Assembly: GCF_020092905.1 (NCBI RefSeq) | Contig: NZ_JAGSGB010000001.1 | Span: 682,001-746,000 of the forward strand | Length of the DNA: 64,000 bases | Origin: Pacificimonas aurantium | GTDB lineage: Bacteria; Pseudomonadota; Alphaproteobacteria; Sphingomonadales; Sphingomonadaceae | Reading direction: 5' to 3' | In this document: positions 1 through 9,926 of the stretch, piece after piece | Numbering within the stretch: the first letter of the stretch is position 1 | Layout: every line of letters starts with the position of its first letter | Program-made: the position numbers and the translations under genes | The notes under the pieces: generated by a model | Seen by the model: the letters and a program-made list of their open reading frames with translations, nothing else | Told to the model about the DNA's origin: nothing | Database searches by the model: none

Positions 1-77
1 TCGACGCGACCGGCGCACTGCTCGTTGCGGACGACGCGGGCAACCGGGTCTGGCGCGTCGCCCCCGAGGGGCGCTAA
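1..77 (+). CDS. C-terminal end of a probable PQQ-dependent sugar (sorbosone) dehydrogenase-like protein, partial
   Basis: The last 24 codons of a gene entering from the left edge are open from base 3 to a TAA at 75-77, ten bases before hisB. The end of the product contains [14 protein letters not shown], which resembles the final beta-propeller blade of soluble glucose/sorbosone dehydrogenase-like proteins, where a 'G-x-LLVSDD' strand closes the propeller. Only the tail is visible, so the family call is an inference from one strand; any beta-propeller protein could end like this. Confidence 0.45.
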   Translation, partial: DATGALLVADDAGNRVWRVAPEGR

Positions 78-87
78 GGCCCTGTCT

Positions 88-693
88 ATGAGCTTATTTG
101 CCAGCAGCCGAACGGCCACCGTCCGACGCGACACGAAGGAAACGAAGATCGCCATCGATCTCGATCTCGACGGCACGGGCGCCTATGAGATTTCGACCGG
201 CATCGGCTTTTTCGACCATATGCTTGAGCAGCTGTCGCGCCACTCGCTGGTGGACCTGAAGCTGACGACCAAGGGCGACCTTCACATCGACCAGCATCAC
301 ACGGTCGAGGATACGGGCCTTGCACTGGGGGAGGCGCTGAAGGTGGCGCTTGGCGACAAGCGCGGCATTCGCCGCTACGGCCAGGCCTATGCGCCCATGG
401 ACGAAACGCTGACCCGCTGCGCGCTCGACATTTCCGGCCGGCCCTACACGGTCTACCGGGTCGAAATTCCGCACGGGCATCTGGGGCAGATGGATACCGA
501 GCTGTTCCCCCACTTCTTCGAAAGTCTGGCCCAGACGGCCGGTCTGACCCTGCATCTCGAGACGCTCTACGGCGAAAACTCGCACCACATCATCGAATCG
601 GCGTTCAAGGCATTTGCGCGCGCGCTTCGCATGGGGCTTGAGATCGATGCGCGGAACGCCGGGGCGGTCCCCAGTACAAAGGGTACGCTCTGA
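88..693 (+). CDS. hisB: Imidazoleglycerol-phosphate dehydratase
   Basis: Removes water from imidazole glycerol phosphate to give imidazole acetol phosphate in histidine synthesis; cytosolic Mn enzyme. The 202-residue product is the stand-alone dehydratase length, without the phosphatase domain of the enterobacterial fusion. Metal-binding histidine/glutamate clusters are visible: [32 protein letters not shown] and [14 protein letters not shown] take the ATG at 88 because the product then starts [20 protein letters not shown], typical of the family; an upstream in-frame ATG at 25 lies inside the preceding gene. First gene of a tight operon with hisH (start 4 bp after the stop), hisA, hisF and hisE. 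Confidence 0.96.
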   Translation: MSLFASSRTATVRRDTKETKIAIDLDLDGTGAYEISTGIGFFDHMLEQLSRHSLVDLKLTTKGDLHIDQHHTVEDTGLALGEALKVALGDKRGIRRYGQAYAPMDETLTRCALDISGRPYTVYRVEIPHGHLGQMDTELFPHFFESLAQTAGLTLHLETLYGENSHHIIESAFKAFARALRMGLEIDARNAGAVPSTKGTL

Positions 694-697
694 CGTC

Positions 698-1354
698 ATG
701 GCACAGCGCATCGCCGTCATCGACTATGGCGCGGGCAATCTCAGGTCGGTGGCGAAGGGTCTCGAAACCGCCGCGTGCGACGCTGCGACCGCTACCAATG
801 TCCATGTCACCGCCGCGCCGGAGGACGTCGCCGCCGCCGACCGCATCGTACTTCCCGGCGTGGGCGCCTTCGGCCACTGCGCCGCGGCCCTGAAGTCCGT
901 TCCGGGCATGACCGAGGCCCTGACGCACGCGGTCCTCGAAAAGGACCGCCCCTTCCTCGGTATCTGCGTCGGCATGCAGCTTCTTGCCGACCGGGGCTTG
1001 GAACGCGGCGCGCATGCCGGACTCGGCTGGATTTCGGGCGAGGTGGCGCATCTCGAGCCCCGCGATCGCGCCCTCAAGATTCCGCATATGGGCTGGAGCC
1101 CGATCCTTCACACCGACGCGGGACGCGCGCATCCGCTCGTCGGCGCACTGCATGATGGCGGCGAGGCCTATTTCGTCCATTCCTATGCCTTTGCGGCGGC
1201 GCGGCCCGACCATGTGCTGGCGACGTGCGACTATGGCGGCGACGTGACGGCGATCATCGGACGGGACAATATCCTCGGTACGCAGTTCCATCCCGAGAAG
1301 AGTCAGGCCTACGGACTGCGCTTCCTGCGGGCGTTTCTCGACTGGACGCTCTAG
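698..1354 (+). CDS. hisH: Imidazole glycerol phosphate synthase, glutaminase subunit
   Basis: Class I glutamine amidotransferase that supplies ammonia to HisF in the IGP synthase complex. The 218-residue product opens with [14 protein letters not shown], has the nucleophile elbow [10 protein letters not shown] (Cys90) and the His/Glu of the triad in QFHPEKSQ (His198, Glu200). The start at 698 sits four bases after the hisB stop. It is followed by a 71-bp gap before hisA, the only real gap in the operon. Confidence 0.96.
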   Translation: MAQRIAVIDYGAGNLRSVAKGLETAACDAATATNVHVTAAPEDVAAADRIVLPGVGAFGHCAAALKSVPGMTEALTHAVLEKDRPFLGICVGMQLLADRGLERGAHAGLGWISGEVAHLEPRDRALKIPHMGWSPILHTDAGRAHPLVGALHDGGEAYFVHSYAFAAARPDHVLATCDYGGDVTAIIGRDNILGTQFHPEKSQAYGLRFLRAFLDWTL

Positions 1355-1425
1355 TCCGCCGAGCCTAGGTCCGGACGGGCGGCCCACGCCGCGAGCCCCG
1401 AAAAGCCGACATCCGAAGGGACGCC

Positions 1426-2154
1426 ATGCCGTTCACCGTTTATCCCGCCATCGACGTGAAGGACCGCCAGATCGTGCGCCTGTCCGAAGGCGAGATGGCC
1501 AGTGCCACCGTCTATGGCGACGACCCTGCGGAGCAGGCGGCCATGTTCGGCAAGGCCGGTGCGGAATGGCTTCACATCGTCGATCTGAACGGCGCCGTGG
1601 AGGGCAAGTCCAAGAACCGCGAAGTCATCGAGGAATCGATCAACTCCTTTCCGGGACGTGTTCAGGTCGGCGGCGGCGTCCGCAGCCGCTCGGCAATCAT
1701 GAACTGGATCGAGGCGGGTGCGAAGCGGGTCGTCCTCGGCACGGCGGCCCTGAAGGACCCGGACCTGGTGAAATCGGCCGCCGCCGACTTGCCCGGACAG
1801 ATCGTCGTCGCCGTCGATGCGCGCGGCGGCTTCGTCACTACCGAAGGATGGGCCGAGACGTCCGACATGCCCGTCGTCGACCTGGCCAGGCGCTTCGAGG
1901 ATGCCGGCGTCGCGGCGCTTCTCTTCACCGATGTGGGCCGCGACGGTCTGCTTTCCGGCGTGAATATCGAAGCGACGAAGGACCTTGCCGAAGCGGTCGA
2001 GCTACCGGTCATCGCCTCCGGCGGCGTTGCCGGCATGGACGATATCCGCGCGCTGAAGAAGGCATCGGGCAGTGGCATCAGCGGCGTGATCGTCGGCCGC
2101 GCCATCTATACCGGCCGTCTGAAGCTGAAGCAGGCGCTCGCCGCCACCACCTGA
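1426..2154 (+). CDS. hisA: Phosphoribosylformimino-5-aminoimidazole carboxamide ribotide isomerase
   Basis: Amadori isomerase of histidine synthesis, converting ProFAR to PRFAR. 242 residues, a (beta/alpha)8 barrel with the two-fold repeat typical of HisA/HisF. The first catalytic aspartate is Asp10 in [14 protein letters not shown]; the second lies in [14 protein letters not shown]; phosphate-binding loops VGGGVRSRS and [10 protein letters not shown] are both present. The stop codon TGA shares one base with the hisF ATG (TGATG), implying translational coupling. Confidence 0.96.
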   Translation: MPFTVYPAIDVKDRQIVRLSEGEMASATVYGDDPAEQAAMFGKAGAEWLHIVDLNGAVEGKSKNREVIEESINSFPGRVQVGGGVRSRSAIMNWIEAGAKRVVLGTAALKDPDLVKSAAADLPGQIVVAVDARGGFVTTEGWAETSDMPVVDLARRFEDAGVAALLFTDVGRDGLLSGVNIEATKDLAEAVELPVIASGGVAGMDDIRALKKASGSGISGVIVGRAIYTGRLKLKQALAATT

Positions 2155-2933
2155 TGGCCGCCGTCCGCATCATTCCCTGTCTCGACATGGCCGCCGGCCG
2201 CGTCGTCAAGGGCGTCAATTTCGTGTCTCTGCGTGATGCCGGCGACCCGGTCGAGGTGGCCAAGGCCTATGATGCACAAGGTGCGGACGAGATCTGCTTT
2301 CTCGATATTGCCGCCACGCACGAGAATCGCGGCACCCTTCTCGACGTCGTGCGCCGCACGGCCGACCAGTGCTTCGTGCCGCTTACCGTCGGCGGCGGTG
2401 TCCGCGCGGCCGAGGATGCGCGCGCGTTGCTTCTGGCCGGGGCGGACAAGGTGGCCGTCAATTCGGCCGCGGTCAGGCGTCCCGAACTGATCGGCGAGCT
2501 GGCGGAGAGCTTCGGCTCGCAATGTGTGGTTGCAGCGATCGATGCCAAGCGCGTTTCCCCCGGGGCGTGGGAGATCTTCACTCATGGCGGGCGCGAGCCG
2601 ACCGGCGTCGATGCGCTTGCCCATGCGCGCCGCTGTGTCGCCGAGGGCGCCGGCGAGATTCTGCTGACCTCGATGGACCGCGACGGCACCAAGGACGGCT
2701 TCGACCTGGACCTGACGCGCACGATTGCCGATGCCGTTGCCGTGCCCGTCATCGCCTCGGGCGGTGTCGGCCATGCCGGCCACCTCGTCGAGGGGGTCGT
2801 CGAGGGGCACGCAAGCGCGGTCCTCGCCGCCTCCATCTTTCATTTCGGCGAAGTCAGTCTGGCCGAAGCACGAGCCGCCATGGCGGCGGCGGGGATCGCG
2901 GTCCGCAGGATCGAGGAGGAGGAACTGGCATGA
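2154..2933 (+). CDS. hisF: Imidazole glycerol phosphate synthase, cyclase subunit
   Basis: Uses ammonia from HisH to close the imidazole ring, releasing IGP and AICAR. 259 residues starting [20 protein letters not shown] with catalytic Asp11; the second aspartate is in [15 protein letters not shown]. Phosphate loops are [10 protein letters not shown] and [10 protein letters not shown]. The start overlaps the hisA stop by one base and its stop overlaps the hisE ATG (ATGA). Confidence 0.96.
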   Translation: MAAVRIIPCLDMAAGRVVKGVNFVSLRDAGDPVEVAKAYDAQGADEICFLDIAATHENRGTLLDVVRRTADQCFVPLTVGGGVRAAEDARALLLAGADKVAVNSAAVRRPELIGELAESFGSQCVVAAIDAKRVSPGAWEIFTHGGREPTGVDALAHARRCVAEGAGEILLTSMDRDGTKDGFDLDLTRTIADAVAVPVIASGGVGHAGHLVEGVVEGHASAVLAASIFHFGEVSLAEARAAMAAAGIAVRRIEEEELA

Positions 2934-3247
2934 CCGACATTCTTGGACGCCTGGCGACCATCGTGGCGAGCCGCGCGGACGCGGCCGCCGGGGAAAGCCA
3001 CACGGCAGCCCTGTTGCAGAAGGGGCGCGGGAAGATCGCTCAGAAAGTCGGCGAGGAAGCGGTCGAGACCGTCATCGCCGCAGTTGCGGAAGACCGCGCC
3101 GCCCTGATCGGCGAAAGCGCCGACCTTCTCTACCATCTTTCCGTTCTCTGGTTCGATGCCGGGCTTACGCCCGGCGACATTGACGCGGAGCTGGCGCGGC
3201 GGGAAGGCATGAGCGGCATAGAGGAAAAACGGTCGAGGGAGGACTGA
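2930..3247 (+). CDS. hisE: Phosphoribosyl-ATP pyrophosphatase
   Basis: Hydrolyses phosphoribosyl-ATP to phosphoribosyl-AMP, the second step of histidine synthesis. 105 residues, an all-alpha MazG-like fold; the Mg-binding helices are visible as [13 protein letters not shown] and [14 protein letters not shown]. It is the stand-alone HisE, not fused to HisI; no hisI is in the window. Start overlaps hisF by four bases. Confidence 0.95.
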   Translation: MTDILGRLATIVASRADAAAGESHTAALLQKGRGKIAQKVGEEAVETVIAAVAEDRAALIGESADLLYHLSVLWFDAGLTPGDIDAELARREGMSGIEEKRSRED

Positions 3248-3250
3248 GCC

Positions 3251-3643
3251 ATGGAAGCGGTCGACGCACGCGGACCCTATGACGACGAAAATATCTTCGC
3301 GAAGATTCTTCGCGGCGAGATTCCGTCGACGAAGGTATATGAGGATGAGTGGTCCTATGCCTTCGAGGACATCAATCCGCAGGCCCCTACCCATGTGCTT
3401 GTCATTCCCAAGGGCAAGTACCGCTCATGGGTCGACTTTACCGAGAGCGCCTCGGCCGAGGAGATTGCCGGCTTCATCCGGGCGGTCGGCGCGGTGGCGC
3501 GCGAACTGGGGCTGGAGGACGATGGCTACCGGTTGCTCGTCAATGCCGGCAAGAACGCCCATCAGATGGTGCCGCATCTTCACGTACATGTGTTCGCCGG
3601 TCGTCCGCTCGGCCCCATGCTGGCGGGCGGTGCGAACGGTTGA
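3251..3643 (+). CDS. HIT family nucleotide-binding protein (HinT-like)
   Basis: Small purine nucleoside phosphoramidase-type protein of the histidine-triad superfamily, 130 residues. The N-terminal half has ENIFAKILRGEIPSTKVYED, and the triad is seen as PHLHVHVFAG near the C terminus. It starts 3 bp after hisE and is the last gene of the his operon. The physiological substrate cannot be deduced; family members hydrolyse AMP-lysine or other adenylates. Confidence 0.92.
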   Translation: MEAVDARGPYDDENIFAKILRGEIPSTKVYEDEWSYAFEDINPQAPTHVLVIPKGKYRSWVDFTESASAEEIAGFIRAVGAVARELGLEDDGYRLLVNAGKNAHQMVPHLHVHVFAGRPLGPMLAGGANG

Positions 3644-3762
3644 TTGTAGTGAACGCAACCAACTTTTCGCGGAACTCTTTCGAATTTTCCCGGCGGCCCT
3701 TCATTTGACGTGCAATTGATGTAATCAGTTCGCTTTGCCGCGTAGGGATGGGGGGCAAGTAA

Positions 3763-5163
3763 ATGGTAGCCACGCAATCGTCGCGGGAGGGCTGGTCCAG
3801 CCGTTCCGCCTTCATTCTTGCAGCCGTCGGGTCGGCGGTCGGGCTCGGCAACCTCTGGCGGTTCCCCGCCGAGGCCGGCACGAATGGCGGCGGCGCCTTC
3901 GTGATCTTCTACATCCTGTGCGTCGTCCTGATCGGCCTTCCCAGTCTATTGTCCGAAGTGCTTATCGGGCGTCACGGGCAGGGCTCCGCGTCCGAAAGCG
4001 TCGTGCGGGTCGCCCGCGATTCCGGCGCCAGCGAGAAATGGGTCGTCATCGGCGACATAGGCATGCTCGTCGCTTTCCTCATCCTCAGCTTCTACAGCGT
4101 GCTGGGCGGCTGGGTTCTGAACTATATCGGCGTCTTCGCCGGCGACCTGGTTACCAGCCCTTTCCTGGGGGGCGCCTTCCAGAGCTGGAGCGACAGCGAG
4201 ATCGAGGGCCTGCTTCCGGCCCTGCTCGAAGACCCGGTCAAGCTTGTGGCGCTGCACGCTGTTTTCATGGCGATCACCATCTTCTTCGTGGCCCGCGGCG
4301 TCACCAAGGGGATCGAATTCGTCGCCACCTTCATGATGCCGGCCTTCTTCCTGCTGTTTCTGGCCATTACGATCTACGGCGCGTTTACCGGCGCCTTTGC
4401 GGAAACGCTCGACTTCCTGTTCACGTTCGAGCCGGAGAAGCTGACGGGCTCCGTCATGCTGGCCGGCCTTGGCCAGGCCTTCTTCTCACTGTCCCTCGGC
4501 TCCGCGATCATGATCACCTACGGTGCCTATGCGGACCGGACGACGAACCTCGCATCGACCTCGGCGATTATCGCGGGCGCGGATACGTCGGTGGCCCTGA
4601 TCGCCGGCCTGTGCATCTTCCCGATCGTCTTTGCTGCCGGCTTCGACGTCGCGGCGGGTCCGACCCTCATGTTCCAGACGCTGCCGGCGGCCTTCAGCGC
4701 GATCCCGGTCGGCAGCCTCGTCGGCCTGCTGTTCTTTGTCATGGTCTTCTTCGCCGCTCTGACGAGTTCGGTTGCCCTGCTCGAGGCGCCCGTGGTCTGG
4801 GGCGTGGATCGCTTCGGTTGGCAGCGTCAGTCGACCGCCATCGGTATCGGTCTGGCCATCTTCATCCTCGGAACGCTGGCGGCGCTCAGCTTCAACGTCC
4901 TCGCCGACTGGCATCCGCTGGGCGGTATGTCGCTATTCGCGAACCAGGGCTTCTTCGATGTGCTCGATACCTTCACGGCGAAGGTCCTGCTGCCCGTGGC
5001 CGCGCTCCTGACGGCGATCTTTACTGGCTGGAAGATCGACAAGCGGCTCGTGCGCGCGGAAAGCGGTCTTCCGGACGGCCTGCACAAGGTGTGGATGTTC
5101 CTGATCGCCTATGTCTGTCCGGTCGCGCTTGCCGGTATCTTCATCGTCGGCATCGTGAGCTAG
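3763..5163 (+). CDS. Sodium-dependent transporter, neurotransmitter:sodium symporter (SNF) family
   Basis: 466-residue inner-membrane protein with eleven to twelve hydrophobic segments and the unwound TM1 sodium-binding motif AVGSAVGLGNLWRFP (about residues 21-35). LeuT-like bacterial members carry amino acids or small amines with sodium. The ATG at 3763 follows a purine-rich GGGATGGGGGG stretch. It stands alone, 119 bp after the HIT gene and facing the convergent kinase gene, so the substrate is not suggested by context. Confidence 0.93.
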   Translation: MVATQSSREGWSSRSAFILAAVGSAVGLGNLWRFPAEAGTNGGGAFVIFYILCVVLIGLPSLLSEVLIGRHGQGSASESVVRVARDSGASEKWVVIGDIGMLVAFLILSFYSVLGGWVLNYIGVFAGDLVTSPFLGGAFQSWSDSEIEGLLPALLEDPVKLVALHAVFMAITIFFVARGVTKGIEFVATFMMPAFFLLFLAITIYGAFTGAFAETLDFLFTFEPEKLTGSVMLAGLGQAFFSLSLGSAIMITYGAYADRTTNLASTSAIIAGADTSVALIAGLCIFPIVFAAGFDVAAGPTLMFQTLPAAFSAIPVGSLVGLLFFVMVFFAALTSSVALLEAPVVWGVDRFGWQRQSTAIGIGLAIFILGTLAALSFNVLADWHPLGGMSLFANQGFFDVLDTFTAKVLLPVAALLTAIFTGWKIDKRLVRAESGLPDGLHKVWMFLIAYVCPVALAGIFIVGIVS

Positions 5164-5230
5164 CACCGCAACCCCGGGTGGCGACATTCATATCGTCGAT
5201 CCGGGTCCGGACTGGTCGAACCAGGTCGCG

Positions 5231-5248
5231 GCGAAGCGAGAGCTTCGC
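5231..5248. terminator. Hairpin between convergent genes, possible terminator
   Basis: Perfect 7-bp inverted repeat GCGAAGC / GCTTCGC with a GAGA (GNRA-type) loop in the 126-bp gap between the convergent symporter and kinase genes. No immediate T-run follows, so a Rho-independent role is uncertain. Confidence 0.3.
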
Positions 5249-5289
5249 GCTGAGCGCCTGAGGGCGGGAAACCGGCTGGCTGGCGCTTT

Positions 5290-6274
5290 TTAGAGCAGCT
5301 TCGCGGCGAGCGCCTTCAGGTCCGTCTGGGGCCGCGCGCCGAAGTGCGAGATGACCTCGCCGGCCGCGACGGTTCCGAGAACTGCGCAGTCGCGCAGGGG
5401 ACGGTCATCCTGGATACCTGCCAGAAAGCCTGCGGCAAACAGGTCGCCTGCACCCGTGGTATCGACGATGCGGCCGGTCAGCTGCGCCGGAACCTCGATA
5501 TAGTCGTCCTTCGTCAGCACGACGGCGCCCTTTTCGCTGCGGGTCACGACCGAAATCTCGCAGGCGCCGCGCTGCGCGGTTGCAGCCGCGTCGAAATCGT
5601 CCGTTTTGTGGAGGGCCTTCAATTCCGCTTCATTGGCAAACAGGAGATCGACCTCCGCCGGAGGCCAGCTCGCGAAAGTCGTCATGATGCCGTTCGACGC
5701 AGAATGTATCGGACAGGGTGAAGGAGACGCGGCGTCCGGCTGCGCGTGCGGTGTCGCGCGCTTTGACCATTGCGGCGCGCGCGTCGGGCGCATCCCAAAG
5801 ATAGCCTTCCAGATAGGTAAGCGGAGCGGCGGCCACGGCGTCATAGTCTACATCGGCTTCGGACAGTTCGGCGCTGGTGCCGAGGAAGGTGCTCATCGTA
5901 CGCTGTGCGTCGGGCGTTACGCAGATCAGGCAGCGTGCCGTCGGCAGACCGGAAGAGGAGGGCGGGGTAGTGAAGGTGACGCCGGCGCTGCGGATATCGT
6001 GGCCGAAGACTTCGCCGAGCTGATCCTCGGCAACGCGGCCGATGAAATGGACCGCACCGCCGAGGGCTGCGATGCCGGCGGCGGTGTTCGCTCCGGACCC
6101 TCCCGAACTTTCCTGTCCCGGACCCATCTTGCGATAGAGTGACGTGGCTTCATCCGCATCGATCAGCCGCATGGAGCCCTTTACGAGATCCTGCTCCTCC
6201 AGGAAGGCGTCGTCGGCCTTCGAGATGACGTCGACGATGGCGTTGCCGATACAGATGAGGGGCGCGTCGCTCAT
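5290..6274 (-). pseudogene. PfkB-family adenosine kinase-like sugar kinase, interrupted by a one-base frameshift
   Basis: Ribokinase/PfkB superfamily kinase; close homologues are annotated as adenosine kinase. Reading from 6274 the frame runs to a stop at 5630 and includes the N-terminal signature ESSGGSGANTAAGIAALGG; the second half is in another frame and contains VDLLFANEAELKAL and the catalytic anion-hole motif VDTTGAGDLFAAGFLAG. Joining the two by removing one base near 5658 gives an uninterrupted 327-residue protein with ...RELAS-AEVDLLFANE... across the join, the normal family length. The extra base lies at the centre of a perfect inverted repeat (5652-5664). Either a real recent inactivating mutation or a sequencing/assembly error at a hairpin; the rest is undecayed, which favours error or very recent loss. 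Confidence 0.85.
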
Positions 6275-6316
6275 GGAGGTCTCCGGGAATGGGTAGCTAG
6301 GAAAGATGAGCCGGGC

Positions 6317-7372
6317 CTAGGCGGCGGCTGCCTGCCTGTCGAGTTCAGCGAGCGCCCACTGGGCCGCCTCCCTGACGACCTCGCTGCCGTCCTCGACCAG
6401 CGGCGCCAGCGCGGCTCTGGCTGCCGGGTCGCCGCTATTGCCCAGCGCGATCGCGACGTTGCGCACAAACCGCTCCCGTCCCACGCGCTTCACCGGCGAG
6501 CCCGAGAACAGCTCGCGAAAGGCGTCGTCGTCCAGCCGCGCGAGGTCGGCGAGGTCCGGATCGTCCAGTCCTCGGCGCGGGTGGAAGCGCAGGTCGCGCG
6601 ACGTTTCGGCGAACTTGTTCCAGGGGCAGACCGCAAGGCAGTCGTCGCAGCCGTAAATGCGGTTTCCCATCGCGCGGCGAAACTCCTCCGGAATCGGGCC
6701 GGAATGTTCGATGGTCAGGTAGGACAGGCAGCGCCGCGCATCGAGCCGGTAGGGCTCAGGGAACGCAGCTGTCGGGCAGGCCTCCTGACAGCGGCGGCAT
6801 GAGCCGCAGCGATCGCCGTGCGGCTCGTCGGGCGGCAGCTCCAGAGTCGTGTAGATGGCGCCCAGGAACAGCCATGAGCCCTCGCTGGTCGATACGAGAT
6901 TGGTATGCTTGCCCTGCCAGCCGATCCCGGCCGCTTCCGCCAGTGGTTTTTCCATGACCGGGGCGGTGTCGACGAACACCTTCACTTCGGCGTCCGGTCG
7001 CTCGGCGACGATCCAGCGCGCCACGCGCTTCAGCGCCTTCTTGACGATGTTGTGATAGTCCGCCCCATGTGCGTAGACCGACACCGCGCCGGTCCCTCGT
7101 TGGGCATGATGGCGCAGCGGGTCGACCGGGGGCGCATAGCTCATCCCCAATATGACGACGCTGCGGCAGTCCGGCCATAAATCCTGCGGCGAGCGCCTGC
7201 GGTCTGCCTTCTCGACCATCCACGCCATGTCACCGTGCATGCCCTCTGCAAGCCAGCGGTCGAGCCGCGGACCTGCGCGCGGAGTCGCGTCGGCGCGGCA
7301 GATACCGAGCGAGGCAAAGCCCGCCGCCTCGGCCTGCTGTCGCAAATCGTGCAAGAGTTTGTTATCGCCCAC
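6317..7372 (-). CDS. queG: Epoxyqueuosine reductase
   Basis: Cobalamin- and iron-sulfur-dependent enzyme that reduces epoxyqueuosine to queuosine in tRNA wobble position 34. 351 residues; two 4Fe-4S clusters are indicated by CGSCRRCQEACP and GCDDCLAVCPWNKFA; the catalytic/cobalamin region contains VDTAPVMEKPLAE. The C-terminal HEAT-like tail (after PVKRVGRERF) is present as in longer QueG proteins. Lies 42 bp upstream (in transcription order) of the kinase gene; both are on the minus strand. Confidence 0.95.
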   Translation of the reverse strand: MGDNKLLHDLRQQAEAAGFASLGICRADATPRAGPRLDRWLAEGMHGDMAWMVEKADRRRSPQDLWPDCRSVVILGMSYAPPVDPLRHHAQRGTGAVSVYAHGADYHNIVKKALKRVARWIVAERPDAEVKVFVDTAPVMEKPLAEAAGIGWQGKHTNLVSTSEGSWLFLGAIYTTLELPPDEPHGDRCGSCRRCQEACPTAAFPEPYRLDARRCLSYLTIEHSGPIPEEFRRAMGNRIYGCDDCLAVCPWNKFAETSRDLRFHPRRGLDDPDLADLARLDDDAFRELFSGSPVKRVGRERFVRNVAIALGNSGDPAARAALAPLVEDGSEVVREAAQWALAELDRQAAAA

Positions 7373-7452
7373 CGCCTACATGTAGCGTCCCCAATGCGGC
7401 ATGCTACCGCCGGATGCCCGGCAGGCGCGAATCCCGAAAGGACAAGTGGCGA

Positions 7453-8400
7453 GTGCAGTACGCGATCGAGGCGCGCTCCTTGCAAAAACGGTTCGGCGAC
7501 AAGCTGGCCGTGCGCGATATCGATCTAGTCGCGCGCGAAGGAGAAATTCTCGGCTTCCTGGGCCAGAATGGTGCCGGCAAGACCACGACGATCCGCATGA
7601 TCCTCGGGATTCTCTCGCCCGACGCGGGGCAGTGCGAGGTCCTGGGGAGCCGTCGCCCCCTCGAGATCGCCCATCGCATCGGCTATCTGCCCGAAGAGCG
7701 CGGCCTCTATCCTGCCATGACGACGCGGGACACGATCGCCTTCATGGGCGCGCTGCGCGGACTGCCGCTTGCAGACGGTCGCCGCCGCGCTGCCGAACTG
7801 CTCGAGCGCTACCAGTTGGGCGCCGAGGTCGATGCGAAAATTCGCACATTGTCGAAGGGAATGGCGCAGAAAGTGCAGCTCCTCGGCAGCTTCGTGCACG
7901 AACCCGACCTTATTATCCTCGATGAGCCGTTTTCGGGACTCGACCCCGTCAACCAGCAGGCGCTGGAGGATATCATTTCCGTACAGCGGCAGCGCGGTGC
8001 GACCATCCTTTTTTCGACGCACATCATGGGTCATGCGGAGCGCCTGTGCGACCGGCTCGTGGTGATCGCCGGTGGTCAGACGCGGTTCACGGGCTCCGTT
8101 GCCGAAGCGCGCGGCGTGCTGCCTGCGGTGGGCGCGCTGCTGGCGGAGCGCCCGGTCCCGGCCGGCCTGCTTCCGGGCGACGCCTACCGCGCGGAGGGCG
8201 GCGAGTGGCGCTTCTCGGTACCCGATGACGGCGTCGACCGGCTGCTGCGCGCGCTTCTCGACGCCGATGTGGGCATCCGCGACTTTTCCGTCGAGCGCCC
8301 GACGCTGCACGATGCTTTCGTGGCCATGGTCGGTGATCCCGAAGCGGAAGACGCTCGTCGTGATGCGGCGGTGGACGCACCGGCAGGCGAGGTCCTATGA
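7453..8400 (+). CDS. ABC transporter ATP-binding protein (NatA-like)
   Basis: ATPase of a heterologous two-gene exporter. Walker A GQNGAGKTTT, signature LSKGMAQKV and Walker B LIILDEPFSGLDP are in order, followed by a family C-terminal domain (about residues 215-315). I prefer the GTG at 7453 (product VQYAIEARSLQKRF..., 315 residues) because AAAGGAC lies ten bases upstream; an in-frame ATG at 7414 would add 13 residues of unusual composition. Its stop overlaps the start of the permease gene by four bases, so the two form an operon. Confidence 0.92.
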   Translation: MQYAIEARSLQKRFGDKLAVRDIDLVAREGEILGFLGQNGAGKTTTIRMILGILSPDAGQCEVLGSRRPLEIAHRIGYLPEERGLYPAMTTRDTIAFMGALRGLPLADGRRRAAELLERYQLGAEVDAKIRTLSKGMAQKVQLLGSFVHEPDLIILDEPFSGLDPVNQQALEDIISVQRQRGATILFSTHIMGHAERLCDRLVVIAGGQTRFTGSVAEARGVLPAVGALLAERPVPAGLLPGDAYRAEGGEWRFSVPDDGVDRLLRALLDADVGIRDFSVERPTLHDAFVAMVGDPEAEDARRDAAVDAPAGEVL

Positions 8401-9896
8401 GGCCGCCAGGTTTCCTGCGGGCGGTTGCCGTCATAGCCCGGCGCGACGTTGGCGCGACCGTCATGTCCCGCGGATTTCTCGTCTGGCTCGCGACGCCCAT
8501 CATTGCGCTCGGCTTCGGTCTTCTCATCGGCCTTCTGACCGGCGATGACCCCGAGCCTGCCGGGCCTTCGAACATCGCCGTGATCGACGCCGGCGGCGAC
8601 TTCGCCGACTGGATCGAGGAAACCGCCCGGCTGGAACGGACGCGCCGACGCTACGACATCCTGCGCGGACGGTTCCAGTCGATCCGGGCAGAGGACGAGC
8701 TTCCCGCCCGCCTGGAAACGCCCGCCGCCCTTCTCACCACGTCCCAGCTGCGCGCACTGGGATCCGGAGATCTCGAACGCATCGAGAGCGAGCATGAACT
8801 CGGCGCGGGCGAGGCCGCACGGGCCCTCGGGCTGGACCGGCGGGAGCCCGCGCTGACGGTGGTGCCCGCCGAGGGTGATCCGGCCGGGCAGGCGAAGCGT
8901 CTGATGGACCCGGCAGCGGGCCGGTTCGGGGCGGTCCTGCTCGCCCGCGAGGACGGCCTCACCATCTACCGCGCAAGCGACGCCACGCGAATCGAACGCG
9001 TCAGGGTGCTGGCTAACCGGGCCTGGGAACGCCGTGCGGCCGACCGGCTTGGCCTGAGCGCGCAATTGGATGAGTTGCAGCGCTCCGCTCCCGTCATGTC
9101 GGTGGAAACGCTTGCGGCCGTGGCAGAAAGTGGCGGACCCGCGCCCGCTGCACCACGCGACCGCGCCGCAGAGGCCCTGGGCACAGGCGCGACCATGATC
9201 CTGTTCATGCTCATCTCGCTGCTTGCGGGCGCGCTTCTTTCCAACATGGTGGAAGAGAAGGGCAACAAGGTGATCGAAATCCTCGTCGCCTCGGTGCCGA
9301 TTCCCGCCATCTTTGCGGGTAAGCTGATCGCGATGGTGATCGTCTCGCTGATCGGCATTGCGGTGTGGGGCGTCATTTTCGGCGGCGGCGCGGCGCTGCT
9401 CCTCGGCCAGCTTCCGGCCGGCATCATTCCGGACCCGGCGCGCGGCTGGCCGGAATTTGCCGCACTGGTCCTTGGTTATTTCATCTGCGCCTATCTGATC
9501 TTCGGCGCGATCTTTCTTGGGATCGGCAGTCTCTGCTCCTCGATTCGCGAGGTTCAGACCCTCTCCATGCCGGTGACGATCCTGCAGATGGTCGTCCTCG
9601 TCGTCACGCTTCAGGCGATCTCCGCCGATCCGGGTCCGTTTCGCGCGATTGCAAGCTGGTTCCCGCTGTCGGCCCCATACATGATGGCAGCGCGAGCGGC
9701 CGAGGGCACGGCCCTGCTTCCTCACCTGTTCGCCTATGCGTGGCTGCTGCTGTTCGCAGGCGGCGTGATCTTCGTCGCCGCGCGCCTGTTCCGCTACGGC
9801 GTTCTTCGCTCGGGTCCGCCGCCCAGCCTGAAGGACCTCGGTATGAGCATGCGCGTGTGGCTGCGGGGCGACGTGCCGCGGAAAGTGGATAGCTAG
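8397..9896 (+). CDS. ABC-2 type transporter permease (NatB-like)
   Basis: 499-residue inner-membrane partner of the preceding ATPase. One N-terminal membrane segment (about residues 24-45), a large extracytoplasmic domain of about 200 residues, then a cluster of six hydrophobic segments from about residue 262, starting TMILFMLISLLAGALLSN and including the amphipathic MVEEKGNKVIEIL. This architecture matches the NatB/ABC-2 family of sodium or drug exporters; the substrate cannot be told from the sequence. Confidence 0.9.
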   Translation: MRPPGFLRAVAVIARRDVGATVMSRGFLVWLATPIIALGFGLLIGLLTGDDPEPAGPSNIAVIDAGGDFADWIEETARLERTRRRYDILRGRFQSIRAEDELPARLETPAALLTTSQLRALGSGDLERIESEHELGAGEAARALGLDRREPALTVVPAEGDPAGQAKRLMDPAAGRFGAVLLAREDGLTIYRASDATRIERVRVLANRAWERRAADRLGLSAQLDELQRSAPVMSVETLAAVAESGGPAPAAPRDRAAEALGTGATMILFMLISLLAGALLSNMVEEKGNKVIEILVASVPIPAIFAGKLIAMVIVSLIGIAVWGVIFGGGAALLLGQLPAGIIPDPARGWPEFAALVLGYFICAYLIFGAIFLGIGSLCSSIREVQTLSMPVTILQMVVLVVTLQAISADPGPFRAIASWFPLSAPYMMAARAAEGTALLPHLFAYAWLLLFAGGVIFVAARLFRYGVLRSGPPPSLKDLGMSMRVWLRGDVPRKVDS

Positions 9897-9926
9897 CTGA
9901 GGCGGCCGCACCGCCCGCCGATACGG

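Noticed and set aside
3735-5261. A 508-codon plus-strand frame overlapping the symporter gene
   Set aside because: Very Arg/Gly-rich product in a shifted frame of a well-recognised transporter.
5164-5292. Short open stretch after the symporter gene that could be a small transporter subunit
   Set aside because: No start codon in the best frame and no hydrophobic segment as expected of such subunits.
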